Positions 9,000 to 18,666 of a stretch of 64,000 nt of DNA are shown in pieces. Source of the stretch: Rhodanobacter sp. C05. GTDB taxonomy: Bacteria > Pseudomonadota > Gammaproteobacteria > Xanthomonadales > Rhodanobacteraceae. A program made the position numbers and the translations under genes. Numbering within the stretch: position 1 is the stretch's first letter; each line of letters starts with the position of its first letter. The stretch lies in contig NZ_MUNQ01000007.1 in assembly GCF_002001165.1 (NCBI RefSeq), forward strand, positions 186,001 to 250,000, in the 5' to 3' direction. The notes under the pieces were generated by a model. It made no database searches and was not told where the DNA came from. It was given only the letters and a program-made list of their open reading frames with translations.

Positions 9000-9940
9000 T
9001 ACAGCGCATGCAAACCTGGGCGGAAAGCCGGCTACCCGCACTCACCCGTTATCGTCGCCCCGAAAGCCTGCCGATCGAGTTGCATCGACGACGCATCTAT
9101 ATCGTGCCGACTGGCTTCGGCATGGGTTTTTCGGTGCTGCTGCTGGTGATGATGGTCGGTGCGCTGAACTACACCAACAACGCCGCACTGCTGCTCACCT
9201 GTCTGCTTGGTGCAGCCAGTGCCACCAGCATGCTGGTGGCGTTTCGCAGCCTCGATGGCCTGCGACTGACTCACGTGCGCGCCGGACATGCCGTTGCCGG
9301 CGAGCCAATCGAACTCACGTTGGTACTGGAGTCGCAACGCCGCCGCAATGCGATCCGCGTCGATCTGGGGCAAGACTCCATAGCCTTCGCCATCGATACG
9401 AACGGCATCGCCCAGATAGCGCTGGCGTTGCCGACCCTGCGCCGCGGCTGGCAGCCATTGCCGCGTCTGCGCTTGTGGAGCAGTTGGCCACTGGGGCTGT
9501 TTCGCGCATGGAGCTGGTTGCACCCGGAGCAATCGATCCTGGTATGGCCACGCCCGGAAACCGCTGGCCCGCCGCCACACGCCGCGGCGGACGACGCCCG
9601 CCACATGCGCCTGCACCGTGGCGACGAACTGGCTGCGCTGCGCGACTATCGCGCAGGCGATCCGCAGCGGCATATCGCCTGGAAAGCCAGCGCCCGTCAT
9701 ATCAACCTGCTGGTGAAGGACTTCGAGCAGCCACAGAGCCGCCCGCAGTGGCAACTGGACTGGCGACAGCTGCGCGGACTGGACAACGAAGCCCGTATCG
9801 CCCGACTGGCCCGCTGGCTGGGCGAGGCTCAGGCCCAACGACGAAATTACAGCCTGTGGCTGCCGGATAATCAGATCGCCAGCGGTAGTGGCCTCTTGCA
9901 TTACGCGCACTGCATGAACGCTCTGGCGCAACTGCCATGA
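8987..9940 (+). CDS. DUF58 domain-containing membrane protein
   Basis: A 317-residue protein with two N-terminal membrane segments (about residues 40-85, GMGFSVLLLVMMVGAL and AALLLTCLLGAASATSML), then a soluble region with the DUF58 signature GDELAALRDYRAGDPQRHIAWKASAR. DUF58 proteins pair with MoxR ATPases and transglutaminase-like proteins; the exact role is unclear. Two starts are possible: GTG at 8987, which with its GGGAG site comes from the palindromic element, or ATG at 9008 without a clear ribosome site. It overlaps the next gene by four bases. Confidence 0.92.
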   Translation: MNRLLQRMQTWAESRLPALTRYRRPESLPIELHRRRIYIVPTGFGMGFSVLLLVMMVGALNYTNNAALLLTCLLGAASATSMLVAFRSLDGLRLTHVRAGHAVAGEPIELTLVLESQRRRNAIRVDLGQDSIAFAIDTNGIAQIALALPTLRRGWQPLPRLRLWSSWPLGLFRAWSWLHPEQSILVWPRPETAGPPPHAAADDARHMRLHRGDELAALRDYRAGDPQRHIAWKASARHINLLVKDFEQPQSRPQWQLDWRQLRGLDNEARIARLARWLGEAQAQRRNYSLWLPDNQIASGSGLLHYAHCMNALAQLP

Positions 9941-11913
9941 TGACGCTGCCATCGCGCAAGGCCCTCGCCGAATTGCCGATCGACACCCGTGCGTTCGACC
10001 TGCTCAGCCTGACCATGGCCTTCGTGCTCGGCCTGCATGCAGCGCATCTGCCGTGGTGGCTCAGCATCGCGCTGGCACTCACGCTTGGCTGGCGCTGGTG
10101 GCAACGCCGCCAGCGCACCGGTCGCGTACCGCGCTGGCTCAAGCTGCCCTTGCTGGTGCTGCTGACGCTTGCGGTCATTACCCACTACGGGAACATTTTC
10201 GGCCGCGAGCCGGGAGCAGCGCTCGCCGTTGGTCTGCTGATCCTGAAATTGCTGGAGACCGAATCCGCACGCGATGTTCGAGTGGGCATAAGCTTTGCCT
10301 GCTTCACGCTGATGACGGCCCTGCTTTTCGATCAGGGACTCATCGCCACGGTCATCGTGGCACTCGGCCTGTTGCCAGCGCTTGCGACGCTGCGCGCGCT
10401 GGAACCGGCACAGACATCAGCTACGCTCCAGCGATCATTGCTGCCAGGCCTCGGCCTGCTGGCAGCGGCATTGCCACTGGCCTTGCTTGGATTTCTGCTG
10501 GTGCCACGACTGAGCTCGCCGTTGTGGGGAGCACCCGCACCGCGGGATGCGCGTACCGGACTGAGCGACAACATGTCGCCAGGCGACTTTACCGATCTGC
10601 TCGTCGACGATCACCCGGCGATGCGGGTAAGTTTTGAAGGCACACCCCCACCGCCGGACCAGCGCTATTTCCGCGCCTATGTCATGTGGGACTACGACGG
10701 TTCGCGCTGGAAATACGTCGACATCGTCAATCGGACGCCGGTCGAACTGCAGGCATCCCGTACCGTCGTCGGATACCAGATCAGCATGGAACCGACGCAT
10801 CAATACGTGCTGCCCATGCTGGATGTGCCACTCGACGCCCCTGCCAGCACAGTGCTCCGTCAGGATCGTGTGGTCATGGCTGACAAACCGGTCAACGACC
10901 CGCTTGCCTATGCGGGACGATCGGCCATCCAATACCGCCTGCAACCGGAGCTGGGCATCCGGGCGCGCCAGCGTGGGCTATACCTGCCCACCGGTTTCAA
11001 CCCGCGGACCCTCGCGCTGGGGCAATCGTGGCGTCAGCGCTATGGCGTCGACGATGCCGCGATCGTGCAGGCCGCGCTTTCGTTGTTCCACGATGGCGGC
11101 TTCAGCTACACATTGTCGCCGGCACCGCTGGGCCGCGATGCGATGGACGACTTTCTGTTCGATACCCATGAGGGTTTCTGCGAGCAGTACTCGTCGGCAT
11201 TCACCGTACTGATGCGCGCGGCCGGCATTCCCGCGCGGGTCGTCACCGGCTACCAGGGCGGTTACTGGAACACACTGGGCAATTACCTGCTGGTACGTTA
11301 TTCCGACGCCCACGCCTGGAGCGAAGTGTGGTTGAGCGGTCGTGGCTGGGTGCGCGTCGACCCGACGGGCGCGGTACGGCCGCAGCGCGTGAGTCTGGGC
11401 GCCGCGGCGGCGGCTGATGGCCAGTTGCCGTGGTATGAGAACGGCTGGCTGCAATCAATGCGCAATCACTGGGACATCGTCAACCGCTGGTGGGGGCAAG
11501 GCGTTACCGGTTTCGATGCACTGCGCCAGCGTGGCCTGTTGACTCCATTCGGCATTCGCGACGCCGACACGACGACCCTGGGCACGCTGCTCGCAATCGG
11601 CAGCATGCTGTTCATTGCGATCGGCCTGGGCTGGGCATTATTGCGGCGACAGGCGCGCGATCCGTTGCGCGCTGCGCTGCGCGAACTGGAGCGAAAGCTG
11701 GCGCGCAAGGGTATCGTGCGCCGACCCAGCGAAGGTCCGCAGCATTACCTGAGCCGCGCTGCCCGGGCACTGCCGGAGCAACGTGGTGAACTTGCGCTAT
11801 TGATGACTTGTTACCTGGAGTTGCGTTATGCCCATGACGAACCGCCGCCTGAATCGTTGCGCGACTTTCAGCGTGCGGTGCGGGATTTTCGGGCCGTCCG
11901 CGTGGTCAAATGA
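9937..11913 (+). CDS. tgpA: TgpA-like membrane transglutaminase (DUF3488 + transglutaminase core)
   Basis: A 658-residue protein: N-terminal block of about six membrane helices (residues 20-195, DUF3488), a periplasmic papain-like transglutaminase domain, another membrane helix near 545-565 and a cytoplasmic DUF4129-type tail. The catalytic triad is present: C415 in GFCEQYSSAF, H459 in YSDAHAWSEVW and D475 in VDPTGA. TgpA of Pseudomonas aeruginosa is the characterised relative; its physiological substrate is not settled. Coupled by ATGA overlap to DUF58, it completes the MoxR-DUF58-TgpA module. Confidence 0.93.
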   Translation: MMTLPSRKALAELPIDTRAFDLLSLTMAFVLGLHAAHLPWWLSIALALTLGWRWWQRRQRTGRVPRWLKLPLLVLLTLAVITHYGNIFGREPGAALAVGLLILKLLETESARDVRVGISFACFTLMTALLFDQGLIATVIVALGLLPALATLRALEPAQTSATLQRSLLPGLGLLAAALPLALLGFLLVPRLSSPLWGAPAPRDARTGLSDNMSPGDFTDLLVDDHPAMRVSFEGTPPPPDQRYFRAYVMWDYDGSRWKYVDIVNRTPVELQASRTVVGYQISMEPTHQYVLPMLDVPLDAPASTVLRQDRVVMADKPVNDPLAYAGRSAIQYRLQPELGIRARQRGLYLPTGFNPRTLALGQSWRQRYGVDDAAIVQAALSLFHDGGFSYTLSPAPLGRDAMDDFLFDTHEGFCEQYSSAFTVLMRAAGIPARVVTGYQGGYWNTLGNYLLVRYSDAHAWSEVWLSGRGWVRVDPTGAVRPQRVSLGAAAAADGQLPWYENGWLQSMRNHWDIVNRWWGQGVTGFDALRQRGLLTPFGIRDADTTTLGTLLAIGSMLFIAIGLGWALLRRQARDPLRAALRELERKLARKGIVRRPSEGPQHYLSRAARALPEQRGELALLMTCYLELRYAHDEPPPESLRDFQRAVRDFRAVRVVK

Positions 11914-11960
11914 AAGCCGACGCGATGACGCATGTCATCGCCCATGATGGAGAAGCTGCC

Positions 11961-12542
11961 ATGTCCCTGTACCGCCCTCTTGTTCTCGCCGCAGCTATCG
12001 CCCTGCTGGGTGGATGCGCCACGGTCCCCCAACCGCTGCAAGGCAACTACACCAATATTTCCACTGCCAGCGCCCAACAGGGTGGTGCCGGTGGCACCCG
12101 CGTACGCTGGGGTGGCGAAATCATCAAGACCGAACCGGGTCAGCAGGAGACCTGTTTCTATCTGCTGTCGCGACCGCTGGACAGCGAGGCACGCCCAGCC
12201 GCAGGTAACGCTGGCGACAACCAGGGTCGCTTCGTTGTCTGCCATGCTGGCTTCTACGACCCCGAGGTGTTTACCCGCGGGCGTGAGCTGACGATCACCG
12301 GCACCCTGCACGGAACGGTTTCGCAAAAGGTGGGTGATTTTGATTATGCCTATCCGCGCGTGGAAGCCGACGTGGTCTATCTGTGGCCGAAGCGTCCACG
12401 TTATGAAGCCTATCCGCCGGGTTACTACGACCCGTTCTGGGGCCCCGGTTTCGGCCCGTATTGGGGTGGACCATGGGGCTATTACGGGTACGGCGGCCCG
12501 CGGGTGATCGTGGTGCGACCACCACCGCCGACAGGCAAGTAA
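11961..12542 (+). CDS. slp: Slp-family outer-membrane lipoprotein
   Basis: A 193-residue lipoprotein: signal peptide with lipobox LLGGC (lipidated Cys19), then an Slp domain (GNYTNIS, VRWGGEIIKTEP, CFYLLSRPLD, RELTITGTLHG) and a C-terminal tail rich in Gly, Pro, Tyr and Trp. Slp proteins are outer-membrane lipoproteins induced in stationary phase or acid in enterobacteria. The start is the ATG behind GGAGAAGCTGCC; an upstream in-frame start would overlap tgpA and spoil the signal peptide. Confidence 0.9.
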   Translation: MSLYRPLVLAAAIALLGGCATVPQPLQGNYTNISTASAQQGGAGGTRVRWGGEIIKTEPGQQETCFYLLSRPLDSEARPAAGNAGDNQGRFVVCHAGFYDPEVFTRGRELTITGTLHGTVSQKVGDFDYAYPRVEADVVYLWPKRPRYEAYPPGYYDPFWGPGFGPYWGGPWGYYGYGGPRVIVVRPPPPTGK

Positions 12543-12552
12543 TCGCAAACAG

Positions 12553-12581
12553 GAACGCCGGCATCAAGCCGGCGTTCTTTT
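12553..12581 (+). terminator. Rho-independent terminator after slp
   Basis: GAACGCCGGC and GCCGGCGTTC form a perfect 10-bp stem with an ATCAA loop, followed by TTTT. It lies between convergent slp and hinT and, by symmetry, may work weakly for both. Confidence 0.85.
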
Positions 12582-12609
12582 ATCCGTGGTGGCCACCGTT
12601 GCTGTTGCG

Positions 12610-12954
12610 TCAGCCCGGCGGCCAGTGCAGGCGGCGCCCGGCCAGCAGGTGCACGTGCAGGTGGAACACCGTCTGGCCGCCATCTTCGTTGCAGTTGATC
12701 ACGGTGCGATAACCCTGTTCGGCAAAACCCTGCTGTTTCGCGTAATCGGCGGCGGCCAGCAATAACCTGCCCAGCAACTCGGCATCGCCCGCCACAGCAT
12801 CATTGAGCGTGGCCAGCGTTCGCTTGGGAATGAACAGCACGTGCACCGGCGCCTGCGGATTCAGATCGCGGAAGGCCAGCACCTCATCGTTCTCGTAAAC
12901 GATGTCAGCCGGTATCTCGTGGCGGATGATCTTGCTGAAGATGGTATCGGCCAT
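12610..12954 (-). CDS. hinT: HIT-family nucleotide-binding hydrolase (HinT-like)
   Basis: A 114-residue histidine-triad protein that hydrolyses nucleoside phosphoramidates such as AMP-lysine. The triad HLHVHLL (H98, H100, H102) lies near the C-terminus, and the N-terminus MADTIFSKIIRHEIPADIVYEND is typical of HinT. An in-frame open frame extends upstream through recR but those residues are not family-like. It is the last gene of a recR-side minus-strand group. Confidence 0.95.
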   Translation of the reverse strand: MADTIFSKIIRHEIPADIVYENDEVLAFRDLNPQAPVHVLFIPKRTLATLNDAVAGDAELLGRLLLAAADYAKQQGFAEQGYRTVINCNEDGGQTVFHLHVHLLAGRRLHWPPG

Positions 12955-12974
12955 GTCCGCTTGCTCCGTATGAG

Positions 12975-13577
12975 TCAGTCCAGCAACTGCCGACTGCCGA
13001 ACGCATGCGCCAGCGTACTGCGATCGACGTATTCCAGCTCTCCGCCCAACGGCACGCCGTGCGCCAGCCGGGTTGGCCGTACGCCACCTGCACGTGCCAG
13101 CTGCGCCAGGTAATGGGCAGTGGCCTCGCCCTCCACCGTGGGATTGGTGGCAATGATCAGCTCCTCGATCTCGCCCTCGCCCAGTCGCTGGGTCAGCTGC
13201 GCCAGCCCCAACTCCTCCGGTCCCAGGCCATCCAGCGGCGATAACCGTCCCATCAGCACGAAGTACTGGCCACGATACCCGGTGGCCTGCTCGATTGCCG
13301 CCAGGTCGGTCGGCGACTCCACTACGCACAGCACCTGCCGGTCACGGCTGCTGCTGGCGCAGAGTGAGCACAGCGGCTCCTCGCTGAAGTTGCGACACTG
13401 CTTGCAATGACCGATGCGCTGCATCGCCTGCTCCAGCACGGCAGCCAGCTTCAGCCCACGCTCGCGCTCGCGCTCCAGCAGATGGAAGGCCATCCGCTGC
13501 GCACTCTTGCCGCCCACGCCGGGCAGGCAGCGCAGCGCTTCGATCAAGTCAGCGAGAAGGCTGGAGCCGTTGCTCAC
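12975..13577 (-). CDS. recR: Recombination mediator protein RecR
   Basis: RecR works with RecO (and RecF) to load RecA on gaps. The 200-residue protein has the helix-hairpin-helix region ([16 protein letters not shown]), a four-cysteine zinc finger (C58, C61, C70, C73), and a Toprim domain with [10 protein letters not shown] and the C-terminal [20 protein letters not shown] block. GTG at 13577 is preferred; a TTG two codons upstream directly abuts the ybaB stop. The order dnaX-ybaB-recR is one of the most conserved in bacteria. Confidence 0.97.
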   Translation of the reverse strand: MSNGSSLLADLIEALRCLPGVGGKSAQRMAFHLLERERERGLKLAAVLEQAMQRIGHCKQCRNFSEEPLCSLCASSSRDRQVLCVVESPTDLAAIEQATGYRGQYFVLMGRLSPLDGLGPEELGLAQLTQRLGEGEIEELIIATNPTVEGEATAHYLAQLARAGGVRPTRLAHGVPLGGELEYVDRSTLAHAFGSRQLLD

Positions 13578-13583
13578 GATCAA

Positions 13584-13907
13584 TCAGAACGGCATCTTGA
13601 AGCCGGCCGGCAGGTTCATCCCGGCGGTGACACCGCCGAGCTTGTTCTTGCTGACCTCGGCCACCTTGTTCACTGCGTCGTTGATCGCGGCAGCAACCAG
13701 GTCCTCAGCCATTTCCGGGTCGTCGGCAAACGTCTGCCGGTCGATCTGCACGCGACGCACTTCATGCACACCAGTCATCACCACGGTGACCAGACCACCG
13801 CCGGCGCTGCCCGTAACTTCCAATTTGGCGATCTCTTCCTGCGCACGCTTCATGTCCTCCTGCATGCGCTGAGCCTGCTGCATCAGCTGACCGATCTGTC
13901 CTCTCAT
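13584..13907 (-). CDS. ybaB: YbaB/EbfC nucleoid-associated protein
   Basis: A 107-residue DNA-binding protein of the YbaB/EbfC family, starting MRGQIGQLMQQAQRMQEDMKRAQEEIAKLEV and ending NLPAGFKMPF. These proteins form dimers that bind DNA as nucleoid-associated factors. It lies between dnaX and recR on the same strand, as in most proteobacteria. Confidence 0.96.
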   Translation of the reverse strand: MRGQIGQLMQQAQRMQEDMKRAQEEIAKLEVTGSAGGGLVTVVMTGVHEVRRVQIDRQTFADDPEMAEDLVAAAINDAVNKVAEVSKNKLGGVTAGMNLPAGFKMPF

Positions 13908-13936
13908 CTCACTGCTCCGGCTTCAACTTCAAGGAT

Positions 13937-15628
13937 TCAACTATCAAGGGGTTTGACGGACTGCGGTACCACGCGCGCACCGAACTCGCGCTTCAGCGAC
14001 TGCACCAGCGGATCGCCCTCGATCGCCTGTTCGGCAGCTGTCTGAGCGGTATCGCGCGCCTGTGCGGCGCGCGCCGCCGGCGTCTGCGCACCCGCTTCCC
14101 GGCTGTTGCTGACAAAGCGCAGACGGATGCGCTCGCCAAGTACCTGACCGATGCGCTCTTCCATCTGGCTGACCATCGGCTCCACCGCCAGATTCATGTG
14201 AGCCGGCTGCAGCGCGAGCACCAGGGTCTGGCCGTCGCGTTCGCGCAACACGGCATTCTGTGCCAGCAGACCGAACGGACCGCGCAAGCCAGCCTGTTCG
14301 ATCAAGGCCTCCCAGTTCGGCAAGCCATTGGCATCCCGCGCCACCGGAGCCGTCACGGCAGTCACTGTCGGTTCCGGGCGCGCTACCGGATCCACACGCG
14401 GCCGTGGCGGAGAATCCTGCTGGCGCTCGGCCACGGCTGCAGGGCGCGCAGGCGCTACTGCACTTGATCGTGGAGATGACGCTGATGGCACCGCATTGCT
14501 GGCAGCAACCGGCTTTTCGGTACGCGCCGCTGGTGCGCCATCGCCCGGCCGAAACGCCAGCATGCGCAGCAGTGCCATCTCGAAACCGGTACGTGCATCC
14601 GGCGCCAGCACCAGATCGCGCCGACCGGAGGTGGCAATCTGGTAATACAGCTGCACGTCTTCCGGCGTCATCCGCTCGGCCAATGCGACCAGCGCACCAT
14701 CGTCATCGCTGCCTTCCTCCGGCTGGTAGCCGGGAATCAGCTGGATCAGCTGCAGGCGGTGCAGCACGCTGGCCAGGTCATCCAGTACGCCGCCGAAATC
14801 CGGCGAGTACGAAGCAATCTGCGTGCACTCGGTGAGCAGTCGTTCACCGTCGCCCGCGGCCAGTGCATCGATTACACCCAGTACCTGTCCACGCGCCACG
14901 CTACCAAGCATCGTGCGCACGTCATCGGCATGCAGCGCACCGCCGCCGTAGGCAATCGCCTGGTCGAGCAGCGACAGGCCATCGCGCAGCGAACCATCTG
15001 CAGCACGTGCCAGCTCGCCAATTGCGCTGTCTTCGTAAGCAATATTTTCCGCGCCAAGGATGTGCCGCATCTGGCCGGAGATCTGCTCGGGCAGCAAACG
15101 CTTCAGGTTGAACTTCAGGCAGCGCGACAGCACCGTCACCGGCAGCTTCTGCGGATCGGTCGTGGCGAGCAGGAACTTCACATGCGGCGGCGGCTCTTCC
15201 AGCGTCTTCAGCAACGCGTTGAACGCATTCTTCGACAGCATGTGCACCTCATCGACCAGGTACACCTTGAAGCGACCGCGCGACGGCGCGTACTGCGCGT
15301 TCTCGATCACCTCGCGCACATCGTCCACGCCGGTATTGCTGGCCGCATCGATTTCCAGCAGGTCGACAAAACGCCCTTCATCCACCGAGGTACACACCGA
15401 GCATTCGCCGCAGGGATCAGCCGACTGCCCGCGTTCGCAGTTCAGCGACTTGGCGAAGATGCGCGCGATGGTGGTCTTGCCGACACCACGAGTGCCGGTG
15501 AACAGGTAGGCGTGATGCATGCGCCCGGTCTCGAGCGCATTGGTGAGGGCGCGCACCACATGCTCCTGCCCGACCAGCTCAGCGAACTTGCGCGGGCGCC
15601 ACTTGCGTGCGAGTACCTGATAAGACAT
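13937..15628 (-). CDS. dnaX: DNA polymerase III subunit tau/gamma
   Basis: The clamp-loader ATPase of the replisome. In 563 residues: Walker A GTRGVGKTT (45-53), zinc-binding cysteines C64, C73, C76 and C79, Walker B LVDEVHM (124-130), the SRC arginine-finger motif in VLSRCLKFNL, then a Pro/Ala-rich linker (about 375-450) and a C-terminal tau domain. The start MSYQVLARKWRP is the family N-terminus; a longer in-frame reading would run towards the SRP RNA gene. I saw no A-rich slippery heptamer like that used by E. coli to make gamma. Confidence 0.97.
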   Translation of the reverse strand: MSYQVLARKWRPRKFAELVGQEHVVRALTNALETGRMHHAYLFTGTRGVGKTTIARIFAKSLNCERGQSADPCGECSVCTSVDEGRFVDLLEIDAASNTGVDDVREVIENAQYAPSRGRFKVYLVDEVHMLSKNAFNALLKTLEEPPPHVKFLLATTDPQKLPVTVLSRCLKFNLKRLLPEQISGQMRHILGAENIAYEDSAIGELARAADGSLRDGLSLLDQAIAYGGGALHADDVRTMLGSVARGQVLGVIDALAAGDGERLLTECTQIASYSPDFGGVLDDLASVLHRLQLIQLIPGYQPEEGSDDDGALVALAERMTPEDVQLYYQIATSGRRDLVLAPDARTGFEMALLRMLAFRPGDGAPAARTEKPVAASNAVPSASSPRSSAVAPARPAAVAERQQDSPPRPRVDPVARPEPTVTAVTAPVARDANGLPNWEALIEQAGLRGPFGLLAQNAVLRERDGQTLVLALQPAHMNLAVEPMVSQMEERIGQVLGERIRLRFVSNSREAGAQTPAARAAQARDTAQTAAEQAIEGDPLVQSLKREFGARVVPQSVKPLDS

Positions 15629-15749
15629 GGCTACCAACGTGGGGGCAAAGGTCGATTGTGCCAAGTCGGGGACGGCAAGTCAGTAACCGCTGACTTACTT
15701 CGATACGTGGCGGGCGGCGGCGTCGGATGACGGGAGCCCGAAAAGGCGG

Positions 15750-15855
15750 CGGCCCCGCCAGCCACACCCCGGCACCCGAATCATTCGCTACCGTTGCTTC
15801 CTTCCGGACCTGGCGGAGTTTGCGAACTATCGTCGCGGGGGGACCGACGGGGCCA
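15750..15855 (-). ncRNA. ffs: 4.5S signal recognition particle RNA (small bacterial type)
   Basis: The minus strand carries the SRP RNA core with the apical GGAAGGAAGC-type tetraloop region (CAGGTCCGGAAGGAAGCA) and complementary ends, GGCCCCGTCGG at the 5' side with GGCTGGCGGGGCC at the 3' side. TTTTC follows the 3' end. Location directly upstream of dnaX is common in gammaproteobacteria. Ends are approximate to a few bases. Confidence 0.93.
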
Positions 15856-15903
15856 CCATAGACGTGGGCGGCTAGGCCCGGAAACTGCGTGAAACCTGCA
15901 AGT

Positions 15904-15993
15904 TGGCGGAGAGAGCGGGATTCGAACCCGCGATACGTTTTACCGTATACACACTTTCCAGGCGTGCTCCTTCAACCACTCGGACACCTCTCC
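15904..15993 (-). tRNA. tRNA-Ser(GGA)
   Basis: The minus strand folds as a class II tRNA: acceptor GGAGAG with CTCTCC, D-arm TCCGAGTGGTTGAAGGA, anticodon loop with GGA in CCTGGAAAG, a long variable arm (GTATACGG...CGTATC) and T-arm GGTTCGAATCC. The 3' CCA is encoded. It reads UCC/UCU serine codons. Confidence 0.97.
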
Positions 15994-16084
15994 GCATGAA
16001 CCTCTCTTTGTCGGGCATCCGGCCCGGCAAAGAAGCGGAAGAATAGCGGCAGGCCCGGTTACAGGCAAGCGGACGCAGCCGAAT

Positions 16085-16846
16085 TCAGCCCGCATCGGCC
16101 CGCGGTGCAGATGGTTCGCCCACGGTTATCCGGTCACCCATGGCCGCGATGCGGTAGCCGAGCGCGGCCAGCGCGGTGCCATCGGCCACACTGCCGTAGT
16201 GGTACAGCAGCAGTCGGGAGCGCATTGCTTCGCCCGGATATTCACGCTCGATGTCGTCGATGCCCGTGTGCGACGGATTACCGACCAGGCTGCAATCGTG
16301 CGCGATCACTTCATTGCCGCTGGCATAACGCGCCAAAGCTTCGGGGATCGGCCGGGTATCGCCGGTATAGACGAAGCTGCCATCCAGCGCGAGGCCGTAC
16401 GACGTACCCGGCACATGATGCCGGGTAGCGAATACGTCGAACCACAACCCATCCAGCCAGAAGCCCCGGGTGCATGGCACCAGGCGGAACGCTTCCCAGA
16501 AATTGACGCCACCCTCGGCGAGCGCGCCCGGGTAATCCGCCACGCGCGCCTGCAGCCAGGGAATCAGCCCGGCATGGGCAAACAGCCGGGTGGTGCCGCG
16601 CAGGTGCGGATCGAACCACAGCCGGAAGAACAGCCGCTCCAATCCGGCCACGTGATCCATGTGGGTATGCGTGATGAACAACGCCGGCGGCAACGCATCG
16701 TAGGCGGCCACGTAGCGATCCAGCGTGTCGGGACCGCAGTCGATCAGCAGCTGCGGCACGCCGGCGCGTTCAAGCACCACGGCCGATGAGCCGAGTTCCA
16801 CCGCATGTGCGGCGCCCACACCGAGAAAATGCAGATGCCAGTTCAT
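16085..16846 (-). CDS. Metallo-beta-lactamase-fold hydrolase
   Basis: A 253-residue MBL-fold protein with the metal motif HTHMDH (H60, H62, D64, H65), a later GDTRP aspartate motif and AHDCSL with a third-site histidine. It resembles the RNase Z/phosphodiesterase side of the superfamily, but the substrate cannot be told from sequence. Its ATG overlaps the stop of the upstream Kdo kinase gene (ATGA), so the two are probably co-translated. Confidence 0.85.
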   Translation of the reverse strand: MNWHLHFLGVGAAHAVELGSSAVVLERAGVPQLLIDCGPDTLDRYVAAYDALPPALFITHTHMDHVAGLERLFFRLWFDPHLRGTTRLFAHAGLIPWLQARVADYPGALAEGGVNFWEAFRLVPCTRGFWLDGLWFDVFATRHHVPGTSYGLALDGSFVYTGDTRPIPEALARYASGNEVIAHDCSLVGNPSHTGIDDIEREYPGEAMRSRLLLYHYGSVADGTALAALGYRIAAMGDRITVGEPSAPRADAG

Positions 16847-17574
16847 GGGGTCAGCGTACGCCCGTATCGGTCAAGTAACGGTTGCCAGATGTCTTTCTCG
16901 AATAGTGCTTCACCGTGACCGGCAGCCCCCAGCTTGAGCAGCGAGCGACGCAGGCGCTGCAGGTTGGCCTGCTGCCAGGCAGTGGCAGGCTTGCGCATGC
17001 AGCCGCGATCGAAGTCGATCAGGTAAAGCCCACGGGACGTCACCAGCACATTGTGCGCATTCAGATCGGCATGCCAGATGCCGGCACGATGAAAGCGCGC
17101 GACCAGTGCACCAACCTTGGTAGCCAGCTCACCATCCAGCTGCCCTGCCGCAAGGCATTCGGCCAAGGTATGCGCATCAGCAATGCGCCGGGTGATCAGG
17201 TCGGCGTTGTAGGACAGGCCCTGCCTGACATAGCGCGCAGCTACTGGTACCGGCCCGGGCAGACCGAGCCGGGCGATTTCGCCGAGCAGACGGAATTCCG
17301 CAAACGGGCGCGTGCGATCGCTGCCAGTCCACAGATAACGATCCCCCATCAACGCAGCGACCATGCCGCCACGGTGATAATGCCGCAGCACACACTCGCC
17401 GGCCGGAGTCGCGATGATCGACACACCACCACGCCCGCCAGCCTGCGTGCGCAAGGCACCCTGCCGATGCCAGTAATCCGGCACAAACCAGTCAGGCCCA
17501 ACTTGTGGCGATACCGTAGCGTCGAACAGAATCGCGCCGGCGGCACTCTTGTATGTGCGTTCCTGCATCATCAT
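16843..17574 (-). CDS. kdkA: 3-deoxy-D-manno-octulosonic acid (Kdo) kinase
   Basis: KdkA phosphorylates Kdo at the 4-position in the inner core of lipopolysaccharide. The 243-residue protein has the small-kinase pattern of the WaaP/KdkA family: catalytic HADLNAHNVL (H168, D170) and metal-binding IDFDRG (187-191). Single-Kdo lipids phosphorylated this way occur in Haemophilus and Xanthomonadales relatives. It overlaps the MBL gene and is divergent from a heptosyltransferase gene only 33 bases away, placing the pair in LPS core assembly. Confidence 0.88.
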   Translation of the reverse strand: MMMQERTYKSAAGAILFDATVSPQVGPDWFVPDYWHRQGALRTQAGGRGGVSIIATPAGECVLRHYHRGGMVAALMGDRYLWTGSDRTRPFAEFRLLGEIARLGLPGPVPVAARYVRQGLSYNADLITRRIADAHTLAECLAAGQLDGELATKVGALVARFHRAGIWHADLNAHNVLVTSRGLYLIDFDRGCMRKPATAWQQANLQRLRRSLLKLGAAGHGEALFEKDIWQPLLDRYGRTLTP

Positions 17575-17607
17575 GCCTATTGATTACCCCGATTCTAACC
17601 CAGCCCC

Positions 17608-18666
17608 ATGACCCGGAACCCGATGACTGCCGCTGCCTCGATCTGCCTGTTGCGCACCTCCGCCATCGGCGATGTCACCCACGTGGTGCCGCTCGTGCGC
17701 ACCCTGCAACAGGCATGGCCCAACACTGCGCTGACCTGGGTGGTGGGCAAGCTGGAACACAAACTGGTCGGTGACCTGCCCGACGTGGAGTTCATCACGT
17801 TCGACAAGGTGGCCGGCTGGGCTGGCATGCGCGCGGTACGTGATGCATTGCGCGGGCGACGTTTCGATGCGCTGCTGCAGATGCAGGTAGCGATGCGCTC
17901 AAACCTGCTGAGTCTGGGCATCAAGGCCGATCGACGCATCGGCTACGACCACGCACGCGCGAAGGATCTGCACGGCCTGGTCATCAACGAACGCATTCCG
18001 GCACGCAGTGGCGAACATGTGCTGGACGCGATCGGCAGCTTCTGCGAACCGCTTGGATTGAAGCAGACCTCGGTGCAGTGGGGCATCCCGGTCCCCGACG
18101 AGGCGCATGCGTGGGCTGCGGAACAACTGCCCGGCGACACGCCGACCTTGCTGGTCAGCCCCACTTCCAGCCACACGCTACGCAACTGGCAGCCAGAGCG
18201 CTATGCCGCCGTGATGGATCATGTCGCCGCCCGCGGCTGGCGTGTGGCGCTGGTGGGCGGACCTTCGGCCGATGAGCGTGCCATGGCCGATGCGGTGCTG
18301 GCAGCATGTCAGCGCATGCCGCTGGACCTCACCGGCAAGGACACACTGAAGAAACTGATGGCCTTGCTTGGTCGCGCGCAGCTGTTGCTGACACCGGACT
18401 CCGGGCCGATGCACATGGCTAACGCCGTCGGCACCCGGGTGCTGGGCCTGCACGCGGCAAGCAATCCGGACCGTTCGGGCCCCTACTCCGACCGTCGATG
18501 GTGCGTGAACAAGTACGACGAGGCGGCGCGCAAGTATCTGGGCAAGCCAGCCAGCGAGATTCCGTGGGGCAGCAAGATCGAATACCCCGGCGTAATGGAT
18601 CTGATCGGCGTCGATGAGGTAATCGAGCGCTACCAAGCCGCAGCGCGCGATCTCAAACTGTTGTAG
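17608..18666 (+). CDS. ADP-heptose:LPS heptosyltransferase (glycosyltransferase family 9)
   Basis: A 352-residue GT9 enzyme that adds heptose to the LPS inner core. Features: N-terminal SAIGDVTHVVPLVRTLQ, and the C-terminal ADP-heptose binding region with LTPDSGPMHMANAVGTRVLGLHAASNPDRSGPY. It is closest in feel to the heptosyltransferase I-like family but I cannot separate WaaC from WaaF by reading. Starts at 17608 or 17623 are both possible. It is divergent from kdkA with a very short shared promoter gap. Confidence 0.88.
   Translation: MTRNPMTAAASICLLRTSAIGDVTHVVPLVRTLQQAWPNTALTWVVGKLEHKLVGDLPDVEFITFDKVAGWAGMRAVRDALRGRRFDALLQMQVAMRSNLLSLGIKADRRIGYDHARAKDLHGLVINERIPARSGEHVLDAIGSFCEPLGLKQTSVQWGIPVPDEAHAWAAEQLPGDTPTLLVSPTSSHTLRNWQPERYAAVMDHVAARGWRVALVGGPSADERAMADAVLAACQRMPLDLTGKDTLKKLMALLGRAQLLLTPDSGPMHMANAVGTRVLGLHAASNPDRSGPYSDRRWCVNKYDEAARKYLGKPASEIPWGSKIEYPGVMDLIGVDEVIERYQAAARDLKLL

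Noticed and set aside
13937..15628. Programmed frameshift in dnaX to make gamma
   Set aside because: I found no A-rich slippery heptamer at the expected place; the full frame reads cleanly as tau.
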